From: Trichoplusia ni
Lineage: Eukaryota; Arthropoda; Insecta; Lepidoptera; Noctuidae
Assembly (NCBI RefSeq): GCF_003590095.1
Contig: NC_039478.1
Span: forward strand, 6,510,001 to 6,574,000
Direction: 5' to 3'
DNA length: 64,000 nucleotides
Both the position numbers and the translations under genes were made by a program. Each line of letters begins with the position of its first letter. Within the stretch, counting starts at the first letter, position 1. Of the stretch, positions 48,594-61,019 are shown piece after piece. The notes below the pieces were generated by a model. The model made no database searches. It was given only the letters and a program-made list of their open reading frames with translations, and was not told the origin of the DNA.

Positions 48594-48680
48594 GGGAGCG
48601 GGATAGCGCACTACACTCTGTAGAGTGACATTTCTCTTCCACAACTGCAATATTGTTACTTAAAGACGTGGTGTTAGGCC
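48594..48680 (+). repeat. Dispersed hairpin-plus-tail element, copy E
   Basis: One of the best-preserved copies. gcgggatagcgcactacact and ctgtagagtgacatttct form the first half, then the tail cttccacaactgcaatattg and ttacttaaagacgtggtgtt. It lies about 550 bp from copy D. Confidence 0.6.
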
Positions 48681-49076
48681 TTCAAGCGTTACGCCGTCTA
48701 TGTTTATTTGTTGGCTTTGTTCTTGAGACATGTGGATGGATTTTGCTTATACATAAGGTTCATATTTGCTTGGCATTTGTATATAGGTCATCAGATGGTG
48801 CAATTGACTATACTTTTTATTCACAGAACACTATTAAATTTTCTTTTTTGTGTCATTATGCAGAGGTCGTAGCCCTTTTCAACTTTACCTCCACCCAATA
48901 CTCGTAGGTCTATTATAGAAAATCAACTATTAGGTATTCAATGAATTTCAAGTCTCTGATGTTCAATTGTTTTTGAGTTGAGCTTAGGGTCTTGAGTCTG
49001 AACGGCCCAAAACAAATGGCCCACGGTCCATTCGATTTGACCCGTTCAGACGAATATTAGTATCACGAATTATAAT

Positions 49077-49287
49077 TGCGGACAACATCACATACATTGT
49101 TCTGAACCCAAAGTAAGTTGCTAAAGCACTTGTAATTCAGATACAACGAAGGTACCACAAACACCCAGACCCGAGACAATGTAGAAATGTGATTTTTATA
49201 TTGACCCTACCGGGGATCGAACCCGAGACCTCAGAGCTAGCGACACCTTGAAACCGGTGCGTACACCACTCGACCACGGAGGTCGTC
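49077..49287 (-). mobile_element. tRNA-derived SINE, copy 2 of the 8566 family
   Basis: Nearly identical over its length to the copy at 8581-8799, also on the minus strand. It has a small deletion near 49130 (cttgtaattcag against cttgtgttatggaattcag) and scattered substitutions. The B box reads ggttcgatccc on the minus strand. The (ttta)n tail seen in copy 1 is not preserved. Confidence 0.85.
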
Positions 49288-51193
49288 AAATAACTAATTA
49301 AATCGGTACCCGTCTTTAACGAATCAATACGTAGCTGCTCACAATCAAAACCCGTTACATATGAAAATGTATTTATGTAAGTACGTTCATTATCAAGTAA
49401 ATGGACCATGACTAAGAACGGTGTGTTCTGATTCTGATAGTCTGAAAGCATATTGGCCGTCACGACTTGCGTGTAATAGTGTCGGATGCTGAATTATTGA
49501 ATACCTTTGTACACCCGACCGCGCAGCTTTAACGATCCTGACGCTTCTATTTGAGAAGCCATAAGGTTGATTTTTGATATAATTATTTGACTTATGGAGG
49601 GTTCTCTGTACATGTCGTGTTGGCTTAACTGTATAGCCCCACGTGTATCCTGCTCTTTATAAAGTCTTTATTTCGTTTTTGTTTTGATTGTGTTTTGTCT
49701 TTTTTTGTCAATTCAATTATCTGTCTATGAATAAGATGTGCTCCTTTCGTAACCTATGTATGGTAATTTGTTGAATGGGTTTAAGTTTTTGAGATGTCTA
49801 GCAATTCTTTTAGATTGTTTAGTTTTCATTGTGCTTGTCCATTGTTTTTTGTTCGTAGGTACATCAATCATACTTTTTTGTTTATTAAACAAAAGACGAG
49901 AGCTTTTTCGAAAGGTTTTGCAAATCGGAAAATAATAGAACATTATCTAATTATGTGATAATGTTTTATTAGAGTGTTATGAAAAACTTAAATCTAGAAT
50001 AGATACTTATAAAGTCAAAATCAAGATTTTTTTATTAGATGCACTTCTAATACGTTACTGACTTTAACTGTCAAGTTTTTATCCCGAGGTTCTTGAAGTC
50101 TACTCTATAAGCTATATATCCCTTAACCTCCTTTAATGTCACAATGCTTTTCATTTTTCAATATAATGTGCCTATTTCATGTTATTTTGTCTTCAAAACA
50201 ATTTTGCTGCTAACAATCTTCAGCTTAATTGTATGTCTTACCCTAACAGACTTTTAATTATTCTGTATTTTTCTAAGAATCAGATTCAAAGAAATGCAGC
50301 TCTGTAAACAGTTTTAATTTAATTCATATCCTTTGAAATAAAGAAAGGGAGTAAGCTCAAAGCTGAGAATTTAATAAAACGCATGGGAAACAGCAATTTT
50401 TTATCAAAATTGGGTGTGAAACTCAGTTTATAATGTTACATAAATCTCGTTAACTGTTGCGCAAGTAGCAAAAAAAATAAGGAAATTTAATGGTCTCACC
50501 AATTAAGGCTACAATACGATTTTTCCTTTAATATTTGTTGATAAGTAACGTGGAAAACAACGTGTTTTCGAGTTGTTCTTGTTGCTAACTGGTTGGGTTT
50601 CCTTGGATTTATTTTGGACAAAGTCGTTTTAAAAGGTCAGAAAGACGTTCAATAAAGTATTTTTTATGATACTTTATATTGATGTTGAGTTGTCTTAGAA
50701 CAAACGTAATGGAGAAAATTACGTTTAAAATAAAGATGGCGTCTGAAAATTTATATCACTGGTGTCCATTAAGGGAAAATAAAATTATAAATATATACAG
50801 AAACTACTGCCTAATCAACCGCAGTTCATACCAATTTAATTTAAATATAATGATGAAAATTCATCCTACGTTTCATTAAATGATGGGCTTTTTTCAATTC
50901 AAAGCATTTGAGTAGGTGTATATCACTCCCAAGCAGCCATGCTTTCAATCACGTACATATATCATTAAGTACCTTTTAAACGTTTTGGTAATTTAAGCGT
51001 AGTGATAATATAAAATATTTACTATCTACTGCGTTAGAAGTTGTAAGGCTACTAGTAAATGTGTGTTTTACTCGCGTGACGCACATTCCTTCTTGCATGC
51101 ATGCATGCACAATTTTTGTGACAAATTTCGTCCTAATCAGTTTTGGACGTATGACAGCGAACTAAACTTCATAAATCGGATAAAAATAGTACT
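49288..51193. other. AT-rich intronic stretch
   Basis: No gene or recognisable element. A (gcat)n run of about three units lies near 51099. Confidence 0.4.
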
Positions 51194-51382
51194 TTAAGCT
51201 TCGGTGGTTAGATATTCATTCGTTGATACGACTCGCGTGTTGACAGAAATTGCGAAACCGTTCTTTGGTTTAGGAGAAGAAAGAAGATGTCTTATTCCAG
51301 CAGTGAGATCCTTCATTGACCATATTAAAAAACGTGGCGTTGGGATCCCTTTCGACGGTACTTTCCTCTCAATGAAATACAA
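51194..51382 (-). pseudogene. Open frame on both strands, possible transposase relic
   Basis: The minus-strand frame starts at ATG 51382 and runs 62 codons through GIPTPRFLIWSMKDLTAG and FAISVNTRVVSTNEYLTTEA to TAA. The last part faintly recalls the strand before the zinc-ribbon of OrfB/Fanzor-type nucleases, but the cysteines are absent. The opposite strand is also open (FVDTTRVLTEIAKPFFGLGE). Neither has splice or start support. Resemblance is weak. Confidence 0.2.
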
Positions 51383-53838
51383 AAGAAAAATAAGTTACAC
51401 TAACTAAATACACTTTCACATAGCAACACATTTACATCGTTCGTTTCCGATATTGTGTAGGTAGTATTGAAATACTATATTAGCTTTCTCCTTTTATTTG
51501 AATAATACTCGAGGGGCGCCCCTATAAAGGGCGATGTACGATAAAAATCAACAAATAACAATACCCTATCGAACTTCAATGGAACGCTCCAGAAAACGTA
51601 ACATGTAGGTCATAATGCTAAAATAAAACTTATCCAAAAATCCCACTGTTGGGCCTGTCTTCGTATGTGGCAATGGTTTGAGAAGATCACTTCAACTTCA
51701 AGACTTCAGATTCCAATAAGGATCCCGGTCTTCACAAAGTTTTCCTTCAACTTTTGTCAGTGGTATCATCTTAAATACAAAGAAAGAACATATGTACTAT
51801 AGCACATCATTCTATTAAATAACTTATGATTTTTCTTTGGAATATGCTTTCGAATGTGAAACTGGTATCTAAGTCATGCAAAACTAATTAGAGAGATCGA
51901 TCATTCATATGAAAAACGTCGTGGGATACAGTTTTCCAATACCTCAGTCACTTTTTCTTCGTCTTAAACAATTGACTCTGAATTCGATCGTCTTTTGTCT
52001 TTATTCTTATACACGCTTTATTTTCATGCGTTTTTGTTTTGTATCGTATTGTTATGCAGTATGGTTACGTAGTAAACATCATTATTAAAAGTGATATTGT
52101 TTGTGTGATGATCGGAGTGTCTTAATTTTCGCCTTTGTGTAAAAATAAGGATGAATAAGAATTCGTCGTCGCCTATAAACGACTTCTGGGAATACTGGAG
52201 TGATGAAATTTTTGGACCGAAGGATTTATGTTATATTTTAATTGGATGAAAGAAAAGTTGAATGTTGACATCCAAAGATGTGAGAATATTTGTTTTTTAG
52301 AATTGTACAATTCATACATGAAAATTATGTGGCAGATTCACAAATTTAGTTTAGCTCTGGGTACAAAAGACCTGTATTTTCGCAAAATATAACAAGAAAA
52401 AATTCTATATAAAACTCTGATATTCCTTTCGTTTAAAAATACAATTTCATAAATTCTACATAACATTTACATCTCTCGAACATTGTCTGCACAGTTCAAT
52501 TTATTTTACCCTAAAAACTATTCTCCAGATCAATCACACAGCATTCAAATCCCTTTGCAATGTCGCTATAAATTATCTTGGATCTATTTACGTTATTACT
52601 ATCTAGGGTTCAAGAGACGTTGCCCTTCAAAATCGCTAATAATATCCAAGTAATTTATCAGAACATTGAACTCGGGAATCATACTCTAAGTGGAATTTTC
52701 ACAAAGCCAAACCAATATAATTTGGGGCTGTGGCTGATGTTTCTAAAAGCTTCACAACCGTCTTAACCAGACTTTAAAACTCCTTTGTCCAAATTGCACT
52801 TAAAAGTCTTGGCTGTAAATGACAGGCTATCACAAAATAAAATGTACTTTTCGAGAATGGTCTTTAAATTCATGGTCAGCATTCATACGGTTGAAGCAGC
52901 TCATTATAAGTTTGACTTCAGTTTGAACCTTTTGGAGAACGTCCAAGTCAGCACTCACAAACTGGATGAGGAGCTCAAAACCTCGTGTGTTTCGTAACAA
53001 ACTTCGATTGAGTGACATCGTTGCAAATAGGAATGAATAGTTTGAAAACTTGACCTCATAAATCTTAAAACATCGTTTCAGCACCATAAACTTTAATTGA
53101 TTCAAACTATTAAGTTACATCATTTTAATTGGTCAATTTGTTTAAAAAATGCTAAGACTCATCTGTATCGTCATAGTTATAAATAGAATATTGTTCAGCA
53201 ATATGAACTTAGAACTTACGATAATTTTATGACTAGAATGTTTTATAGTTATAAGAAAACATTCTTATTGCTTTATTGTACATAAAATACTCTATGCTTT
53301 CGATCTTCTTAAACTCATAAACAGGGTTGTTGTAGATGCACCTGACTAACATAATCATATTAGCCTTAGGAGTACTTTCCTTTTATACTATTGACGTCAT
53401 TTTCTACTATTTCTACTAGTGACGTCAGTTAAAAAAGGTCACTTGATGAAAAGCTTTTTCTCAAACTATTTTAGTTCGTTCCTTACACTTACTTGGCGTC
53501 ATTTCAAAACCTGCTTAGTCAGCTAATTCTAATAAAAGTGCGCTGGGGTGTTCACTGGTGCGAGGCATACCTCCGAGGTAAGCCATACTTGGTCGGGAAA
53601 ATACAAGTGGAAACGGAATTAAACGTTGCTTCTTAGTAACGGAGGCATTGTTTCAAGTGATCTACGTATAAATAAATACGTGCTTAGAATGTGTGGATAT
53701 TGTGATGCTCTTTTAAGGAATTGATGATATCGAAGTAAGTTAAGGTGTAGACTTTTAGCTTACATAGCCATGATTGATACTCGTAAGTTTAGCATTTGTG
53801 ATAAAAGATACGTCTTAAAGTAATTTAATTGCAGCTGA

Positions 53839-53922
53839 GTAAGGACAGCGCTATACACGATGTAGAGTGCCGTCTCTCTTCCGCATCTGCAATTATATAT
53901 CTTTAAGAGGTAGTAATATTAG
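53839..53922 (+). repeat. Dispersed hairpin-plus-tail element, copy F
   Basis: acagcgctatacacgatgta and gagtgccgtctct form the head, then the tail cttccgcatctgcaattata and tctttaagaggtagta. Confidence 0.55.
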
Positions 53923-54775
53923 TAAAAATGTCGGCTATTTTCGCTACTGGTTCATCCGTTTAAATGTCTTGACAGTAACATTCACATTTATGTTATTAGG
54001 TAAGGAACCGTTTTCGTTCTGTGATCAAACGAAATATTTCTTTTTTATTCGTTTGTTTACAAAGGAGTTTTTAGTATCGAGTGGTCTATGAAAAGATGAT
54101 TCCTTTTTTAAATGAGGCGCTTTTGTTTGCGCGGTTCCGATATTCGGTTTTTTTTTGTATCGGTATTTGAAAATAATCATCAGCCAGTGTTTGATGTTTG
54201 GAATGGGTATATTTTTTTGAAATATATTTTAGAAGAATTGCATTGCGTTTCATGTTTTCATCAATGTTAACAACATTGATCACATTCAAATACTTTTTTT
54301 TTGTTATTTGATCATGTTTTGATGGTAGTAATGTAATGTGTCTGTGATGCTACCTTTATGATGCAGTAACAAAAGAAAAAAACACGAGAACGGTGCATTA
54401 AATTTAAATTTCGAATCATTCGAACTGCTCGCAGCGGGAAAACAAAAGCATACGTTCTCGAGTAAGCACTTGAAAATTTAAAAAAATAAAAAGTGGAGAA
54501 GTACTGTCAGCAGCAAAAGGTGATGAAAAAACGCAAGCTTTAAATCTCCCTGATATGGGTTCTACTCTAGTATTGGTGTTTAGCATTAAAGTGTAAACAC
54601 AAGAACATGAGCTTAAATATTTCCTAGTTTCAATTTCAAGTAAATTCATTGATCTGCTTGGTAAATCTGAAAGTGTCTAACTTTTATTGCCGATCGTACT
54701 TCAGCCTCACTCAAAACATGTGGTACAGATAGACAATACAACGTCACATGGTTTCGTCATGCTTCCCAAACAATA

Positions 54776-54811
54776 CGTGGTACCGAAGTACTATAGTGCC
54801 ATGGTACCACG
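54776..54811. repeat. Perfect 9-bp hairpin
   Basis: cgtggtacc (54776-54784) and ggtaccacg (54803-54811) with an 18-nt loop. Confidence 0.55.
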
Positions 54812-54959
54812 GTTCCGTAGAGTCCCACTTTCGCAACCGCTTCACATTTTGTCCCATAATATTGTTATGGTAACTTTACGTTGTTTGTTTTATATTTCGA
54901 AAGTAGGACACTTCAGATGATGGCGCTGAAGTACATGAAGTACAAGTGTCATAAATGTT

Positions 54960-56070
54960 AGTTTTATGATGGGAAACTTAAACGTTTTATCGACTTTAAT
55001 TAAATGTGCTTTTTAATGGCTGTCTTTAAATTGTCGTCTTTCTGACACTATTGTAGTAATTGCTTGTAGATTATGAACTTTTTTTTGAGGAAATGAGATT
55101 TAAGACACGGCGAATAATTTGGCTACTTTTAAATATTGATCTTATTTTGCAGAGTGTGATGTGATGTTGTGTAAATATTTTTATTTAGATGATGCTTAGT
55201 GGCGATGAGTATCAGTTATACAAGTATGGGTTGTGGAGATTAGGTTAGCAAACACTTCATATTTAAGACGGTATTCAGCTGAATCCGGTGATACTGAAAG
55301 CACGATATAGCAATATAGCTTGCGAAGATAGCATAATTTAATATATAGTAAAGATACATTTTAAAATGCAGTGATTTTAAAGCTGCCTTTGTCCTGCCCG
55401 TTATTTTTCATTAGAATGACAGTTGGAACGGCAAGCACGAGGCTTTTTCGCAGACCTGAAAATGGTTTACATAAAGTTATGAAAATCGACACTTTAGTGC
55501 GAATAATAAACTGAATTGTGAATCCCTTTTTGATAATGTATTTTTTCTGTAAAATAATTATTTGAAATTTTGTTGACTAATCTCGCTTTATCGTATTAAC
55601 TTATTGAGAGAAAGCATACCAACATTCAAGTTTATAAGTTTAAATTTTTTCTTGTATCTTCTATGATACCTTACGTAGAAATAGAGTCTACATAAATGTG
55701 GTAAATTTTTATTCAATAACCTTCGTTTGACTTATGTATAATTGACAGTATTTGCTTTATTGACTCAGATATTTTATTTTAAGTGCGGTTTTAGAGAGAG
55801 CAATAATTACAGGAAATCTGTCGTGATTTACAATATTGCGATGTGGAATTTACACAGGATAATAAAGGCGATGATTTTATAACTTTAAACATAAATAGTT
55901 CTGAGTACATTGTTTTATTTTTGTACTTAGCAACAATAGGGTAGATGACATAGTTGTTTAATGAAAGTTTTGGTAGTTAATTTTTTTTTTCTTCCCTATT
56001 TGGTAGATTTAATGTCTAAAATTCGTCTGTTATTTTATTTGAAGTATACCTTTACGTTTGTGTGATACAT
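54960..56070. other. AT-rich intronic stretch
   Basis: Nothing recognised apart from general AT-rich DNA. Confidence 0.4.
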
Positions 56071-56080
56071 TACTCATAAA

Positions 56081-56104
56081 CCAATATTTTTGTTTCAGGT
56101 AAGT
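56081..56104 (+). promoter_or_regulatory. Candidate recursive (ratchet) splice site
   Basis: A T-rich tract and tttcag end at 56098, immediately followed by the consensus donor gtaagt at 56099-56104. Acceptor and donor are fused with no exon between. Such zero-length exons (pyrimidine tract, CAG, then GTAAGT) are known in very long insect introns, which are removed in steps. It lies on the plus strand, about 26.6 kb after the GoLoco exon donor, inside the inferred long intron. Confidence 0.6.
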
Positions 56105-57528
56105 TTTTCACGATTATCTTTCGTCTCTGTCAAGTGATCTCCAACGGTATGATTTCCATAAATGTAACTATGTTTTTAAGTATGGTAATAGCTAATTAGT
56201 TTACGCAGTCAATCATTGCATTAAGATATTAAAAGATCTATTACGATTCATAGCTTACACAAAAGAAACGATTAATTTAATTTGCTTTGACTTCTTTTTA
56301 TTCACTTTTTTTTCTAGTTTTGTTCACTAATACTATTGATATAAAATAAAGGATCGCTTTATCCATAAACACTCCACTTAACGGTTCATAATCTGTGTCC
56401 ATCATTAAATATTATGTGTAAAGATTAATGTAGATATTTAGTAACGTGAGACTTATTTGCTTTCTAAATTATTAAAAACAATTAAATTCCCTAACAGCAC
56501 ATTTCTACTTTCAATTTCAGTTCTTATTTTTACCAGCATTAAGGTAGAAAATCCTATGAACTGTTTAGCGATAAGAAGCCCGATTTTTGTCTGCGATTTT
56601 AGTCTTTGTGTGAAAAGGATTTAAGGTAGAAAATTCTGTGATAGTTTTATACAGATGCTGTTATATTGTTAAGGAATGTACACACCAATATTCCGGTCAG
56701 TAAGACACGCGATATAACGTGCCCACATAAGAACACGCAATTTCTTCAGTAGCCATATTACTTGGTACAATCTAGAAATTACTAAGCAATTTTCATGGCA
56801 ACTATTGTTTATTAGTACTGTTAAACACATACCATTTTGATAAATGATTGTAGAAAGTTAATGTCGTAGATTGTTCTTCCTATTAATACAGAATTCATTG
56901 CAAAACATGGTTTTATATCGTGTCAATGGAAAGATTAATGTTTTTTTTTTAATTTTACTGTATTCGTTTCTTTATTATATATTTAATTTTTAAAATGTTA
57001 TAACTCTCGTGACATTGTTAATTATCAAAAACATTAATCTTAAGTTTTGGGCTAACCAATATTTGGTCAAATCAGCCTAAGTCCTAAATCATAAGCGGTA
57101 GTGGGTTGCCGAATCACACTGAACCGTTGTATCATTAAGGTATGAATCATCCTTATGAAAGCTACTCTGAAAAAAAATGTTCACACCTTAAAAATTAACA
57201 AAATTGCTTGTCCAATAAACTAACGGTAATACTTACTTAGAAAAAAACGTATAAAATAAAAAGTGTCCATGTCCGTGCAATTATTTCCGCCGCAGCTTCG
57301 CTGGGTGAAGGTCGACGTTATTACGTCAACTCGAATGTAATGGTTAGTTTTATGTCTTATTTAGACACGTCTCGCATAAAACCGTCCCTTTAGCTCTCCG
57401 ATTGTGGGCTATAACGGCTGCCTTTATAGTAAGTACCTAATAATGTTCTAATAGAGGTATATTACATGTAATCTGGAATCGAATGTTCTAATTTTGAATG
57501 TTCGTCTGTTTTTTTTTAATCTATTTAG

Positions 57529-57576
57529 CATTAGAACTCTTTTCTGAAACCTTTACGCTTCCTGCTCCAATTTTGT
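57529..57576 (+). CDS. Candidate 48-nt microexon, unidentified
   Basis: A very strong acceptor (gtttttttttaatctatttag) and donor (gt followed by gtaagtat) bracket 48 nt. Only one frame is open. It starts with two bases of a split codon, reads LELFSETFTLPAPIL and leaves one base. Length is a multiple of three. The phase differs from the end of the GoLoco exon, so it cannot follow that exon directly. May be a cryptic exon. Confidence 0.3.
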
Positions 57577-58513
57577 GTAAGTATAGTGTCGACCTTAAAA
57601 CATAAATTTAGAATTTCCCCTCTAAACATTTAATAACACAAATACACAATATTCTCGACAGACGAAACCCAATATTTCACTTCCTAATCATATTAGATTT
57701 CTCGTAACATTTTGAAATCACTGCACTGATTTATCGAGGCAATAAATTCTCACGTAAATATTTAGTGCTAATCATTGTGTACCATACTGTTTGCGTTTCA
57801 AGTCGGTTTCCATCAATTTTCGTATAAATACCGTTAATTAAAACATTTCGTTTTCACGTGACAGCCAATTACGGCGGTTTAAGGCTGTTTAATGTATCGG
57901 CTTTGTCTAGAACATTCTGTGATTCTGTATAGAGGGGAGCTTTTTGCTTGAATTTTGTGACAGTTTTTAATTATGTTTTAAAGAAATTTAATAAGAATGT
58001 GTGTGAATTATAGACAGGAGTAAACGTACATAAGAAGGGTTTCTAATAGGCGTCGGTCGATGATAAAATGTGAAGTATTAGTATTGAAAAAGAAGTTCAC
58101 ATAAGACTTGAAATTAAAAGATCCCTATATATAGGCTAAAGAAAAAGTCTACAATCGCTGCACTAGACCGGCTATTATATCTATTTTTTCACAAAAGTTT
58201 CACGATAAAGCAGATCTAATCCAACAATATCATCATGTTATCTCATCTACTTTCCGTACATTTTCAGTCATATTTTTACGGCGCACATTTTGTATCCATG
58301 TTGATATTCGTACGAGAGAAAGGTAAACATCACGTCAGCTTATTGCATCATCTTGAGTAACTTGTAAAATACGGTTCAGATAACAGAATCAATAAAACCC
58401 TTTGACAATAGATAACGCCCTTATTACGTGTAGACTTTTTTTTATAAAATAACGTATTTAATCAAGAAAAAACACAAAAGTTTCATCAGTGTGGGGATGA
58501 GACTCCGATGCCC

Positions 58514-58553
58514 GAATTATAGCGCTCTATCTCGCTTCCACGATAATAACCGG
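58514..58553 (+). repeat. Dispersed hairpin-plus-tail element, copy G (partial)
   Basis: attatagcgctctatctcgc then ttccacgataataacc. The distal tail is lost. Confidence 0.45.
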
Positions 58554-59100
58554 AGCTCATGGTACAGGGTCCGTTTCGTGGTAAAAGTTTTACAGGGTAG
58601 TTATACGGATTACGTTTGGAAGTGACAATTATGAAGCTTATCTATACAGTGCGCAGTATAACACAGATCTTTATCATTCTATATGAGTTGAATAAATATC
58701 TGAGTCATCACTTATATTAAAGAAGAGAAGTTTTACCTTTTAAATACTAGAAAGTGTTATAGATTCGTTCTTCATGGTCACACTCTAACATAATCATACA
58801 TAATGTGTATGGTCACGTACCATTTTCGAACAAACAACGTTTTCTGTTTTCTCTCAGCATCAGCGAAAGTGCAATTTATACAGCTATTAGAAAGCAAACT
58901 TTGCAGATATCAGAGTAAATAAATTGTTATCTGGTAATAAACAGCTGAGTTGGTTAAATTACGAGGTGTAATAAATCTTTGTGCGTATTCAACGAATCGG
59001 AAGCAAGCGCAACAATTAGTACGTAATCGAGCAGATATTATTGGTATTCGCACGTAACACATCTTCACACTTAGTATGAGCTAAGCTGTGATATTGCCAT

Positions 59101-59200
59101 AGAGTAAGCGAGATAGCAAGCAACATCGCTCACTGCTTCGTCTCTTTTCCACTAAGACAAAACTCGCGCTCTGCAATGACCGTTACATTAAGACCAACAA
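59101..59200 (+). repeat. Dispersed hairpin-plus-tail element, copy H
   Basis: agagtaagcgagatagcaag is followed by cttttccac and, after an insertion, by gcgctctgcaatgaccgtta and cattaagacc. The order of modules matches the other copies. Confidence 0.45.
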
Positions 59201-60396
59201 CTCTTTTAAATGTAGAACGTGGAATAGAATCGCTATTTAAATTAAATATTTATTTTTAGAAAAAGAGCTGAATAAATTTCACGCCAGTGTTTAACCTTTG
59301 GACTGCACGCTTCGCGGTATTGTAAATTAAAAATAAATACAATATGGCCGCAGTTTATGGCTATGCGTTTTCCGTTAATTTAGATGGTCGAATTGTTAGT
59401 TGAAAATATCAACAAAGTAATAGACAGTTTTATATTTTTTTAATATGATAATACGACCTTAAAAAATAAACAAGCTAACAACAATTTATAAAGCAATAAC
59501 TGGTCCACTGCATTCGATATTTTCTTTATACAAATACGTTTAAGGATCCCTGACTTCGCCCGAATACACATTAAGGCCTCAATTTATTCAAACCACCCTT
59601 TAAATGGGGCATCTGGAAATTAATCCGTTGTTTAAAGCAATAAATCTGAGTACACGGATTCATTTTGTGAAGTCAGTTGTCCGAAAGACTGGGCCGGTTG
59701 CGAAAGAGATCTTTCTTTCTACCCCCTGTTCGATAAAAGTTCATTCAAGCGTACAACTTTTGCGTGATTGAATTCGAAAGGAATACAGATTTTGTTTCTT
59801 ATTATAACGATGATTAATAACATGTAGATATAAATTAAATAAATGAGAGTTGATTTTAATGAACGATTTTGATTTTTGCCGGTCCTGGAAAGAAAGAGGA
59901 ACCAAAAGATTTTTTTTCTCCGATTTTTTATGACCCAGAATTTTGACTTCAATACAAACGAATTCCCCTTCAAAAATCCCTATGAATAATATTTAGACAT
60001 ATCTTTTAGTCTCACAATTTTATCAGCATAACCAAATAACCTCACTTAGTCACACAGTCGAGTCCAAATCCAGATATAATAAGCTTACATAATTACTTTA
60101 ATAGTTTTGACAAAGCTGTTAGTATAATCGAATGTATTTTACGCTACAACCAATTAATAAGGCTATCCATATAATAGATCATTAGCCTAATAGTAATAGT
60201 ATTGACTTTATAATGAATCGGCCATGCTCTGTTTACGAAATCGTTCCTCATAATATCGTTTGAAAAAGGTAATAATAATGTATACCGCGAAGTCTCTTAA
60301 GCAAAGTTAATTAATACACGCACTTTCTAAAGACGGATGTATCACTTTTGATGTACGTAGATTAATTAGTCTTAATATTTAAATAAGAATTCTAGA

Positions 60397-60402
60397 TTTA
60401 TT
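60397..60402 (-). terminator. Poly(A) signal AATAAA (minus strand)
   Basis: About 140 nt downstream of the stop of the orphan frame at 60544-60981, in the right orientation. Confidence 0.35.
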
Positions 60403-60543
60403 GGCCTTAAGTAAATAACGTAAGGCGATTTGCAAATTTGCCTATATTACCAGGGTGCCAACTTTGCCGTCTTAAAATAATATTATTGCAATTGTGGCAG
60501 TAGGAAACAACTAGGAAGTTTACCGGGAAGTCCTCTGAACTTT

Positions 60544-60981
60544 TTAAAATATGGGATAGATTGCAGAATTCGGATGTTTTTGCTCTTGTGGCCAAGTGTA
60601 TGTAACCAAACGTTTCGACGAAAACATCTTAGTTTCTAAGTTATTCACACCAGTAGGAATAAACATAAATCCCCTATCGTCCACCGACACCCGAAGGTGC
60701 GTAACTCTCGAATAATCTGAGTAAATCCAAGTGTTCAATCCTATTCTCGTGTGTTCTTCGAATTTTGGACCCTTATTAATATGTATGAGCCGTGAGTAAA
60801 GATTGCTGGTGAATCGGACAAACTCCAAGATATCGTTGAACCGATGGCAATAACATGAGTGACCCTTGTCAGCAAATGGGAAGGCAGAAATAGTGTTGTA
60901 CTCATTTTTAGCTGGCATCAGAACCTTACATAAATCTTGGAGTCCCTCATACGTCTCAGGAGATATGGTTCGGAGGCGCAA
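60544..60981 (-). CDS. Orphan intronless frame, about 145 codons, start unclear
   Basis: The longest frame in the window outside the Penelope element. It reads through RTISPETYEGLQDLCKVLM, ADKGHSCYCHRFNDILEFVR and SVDDRGFMFIPTGVNNLETK to a TAA at 60544. The residue mix is balanced and globular, with no signal peptide or membrane segment. No domain is recognised. The first codon in frame is TTG; upstream codons are TGG GGA and then a TAA. An ATG lies just upstream, one base out of frame across a run of four G, so either the start is an internal ATG or the copy carries a one-base frameshift or sequencing error. AATAAA follows at 60397. It could be a lineage-specific gene, a retrocopy or an old insertion. 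Confidence 0.5.
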   Translation of the reverse strand: MRLRTISPETYEGLQDLCKVLMPAKNEYNTISAFPFADKGHSCYCHRFNDILEFVRFTSNLYSRLIHINKGPKFEEHTRIGLNTWIYSDYSRVTHLRVSVDDRGFMFIPTGVNNLETKMFSSKRLVTYTWPQEQKHPNSAIYPIF

Positions 60982-61019
60982 TCCCCATTAATATTTATGA
61001 GTGAGGTAAAAACAAAAGA

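Noticed and set aside
53984..54007. Second recursive-splice-like site (ttattag followed by gtaagg)
   Set aside because: The pyrimidine tract is interrupted, the base before AG is T and the donor is not full consensus, so it is much weaker than the site at 56098.
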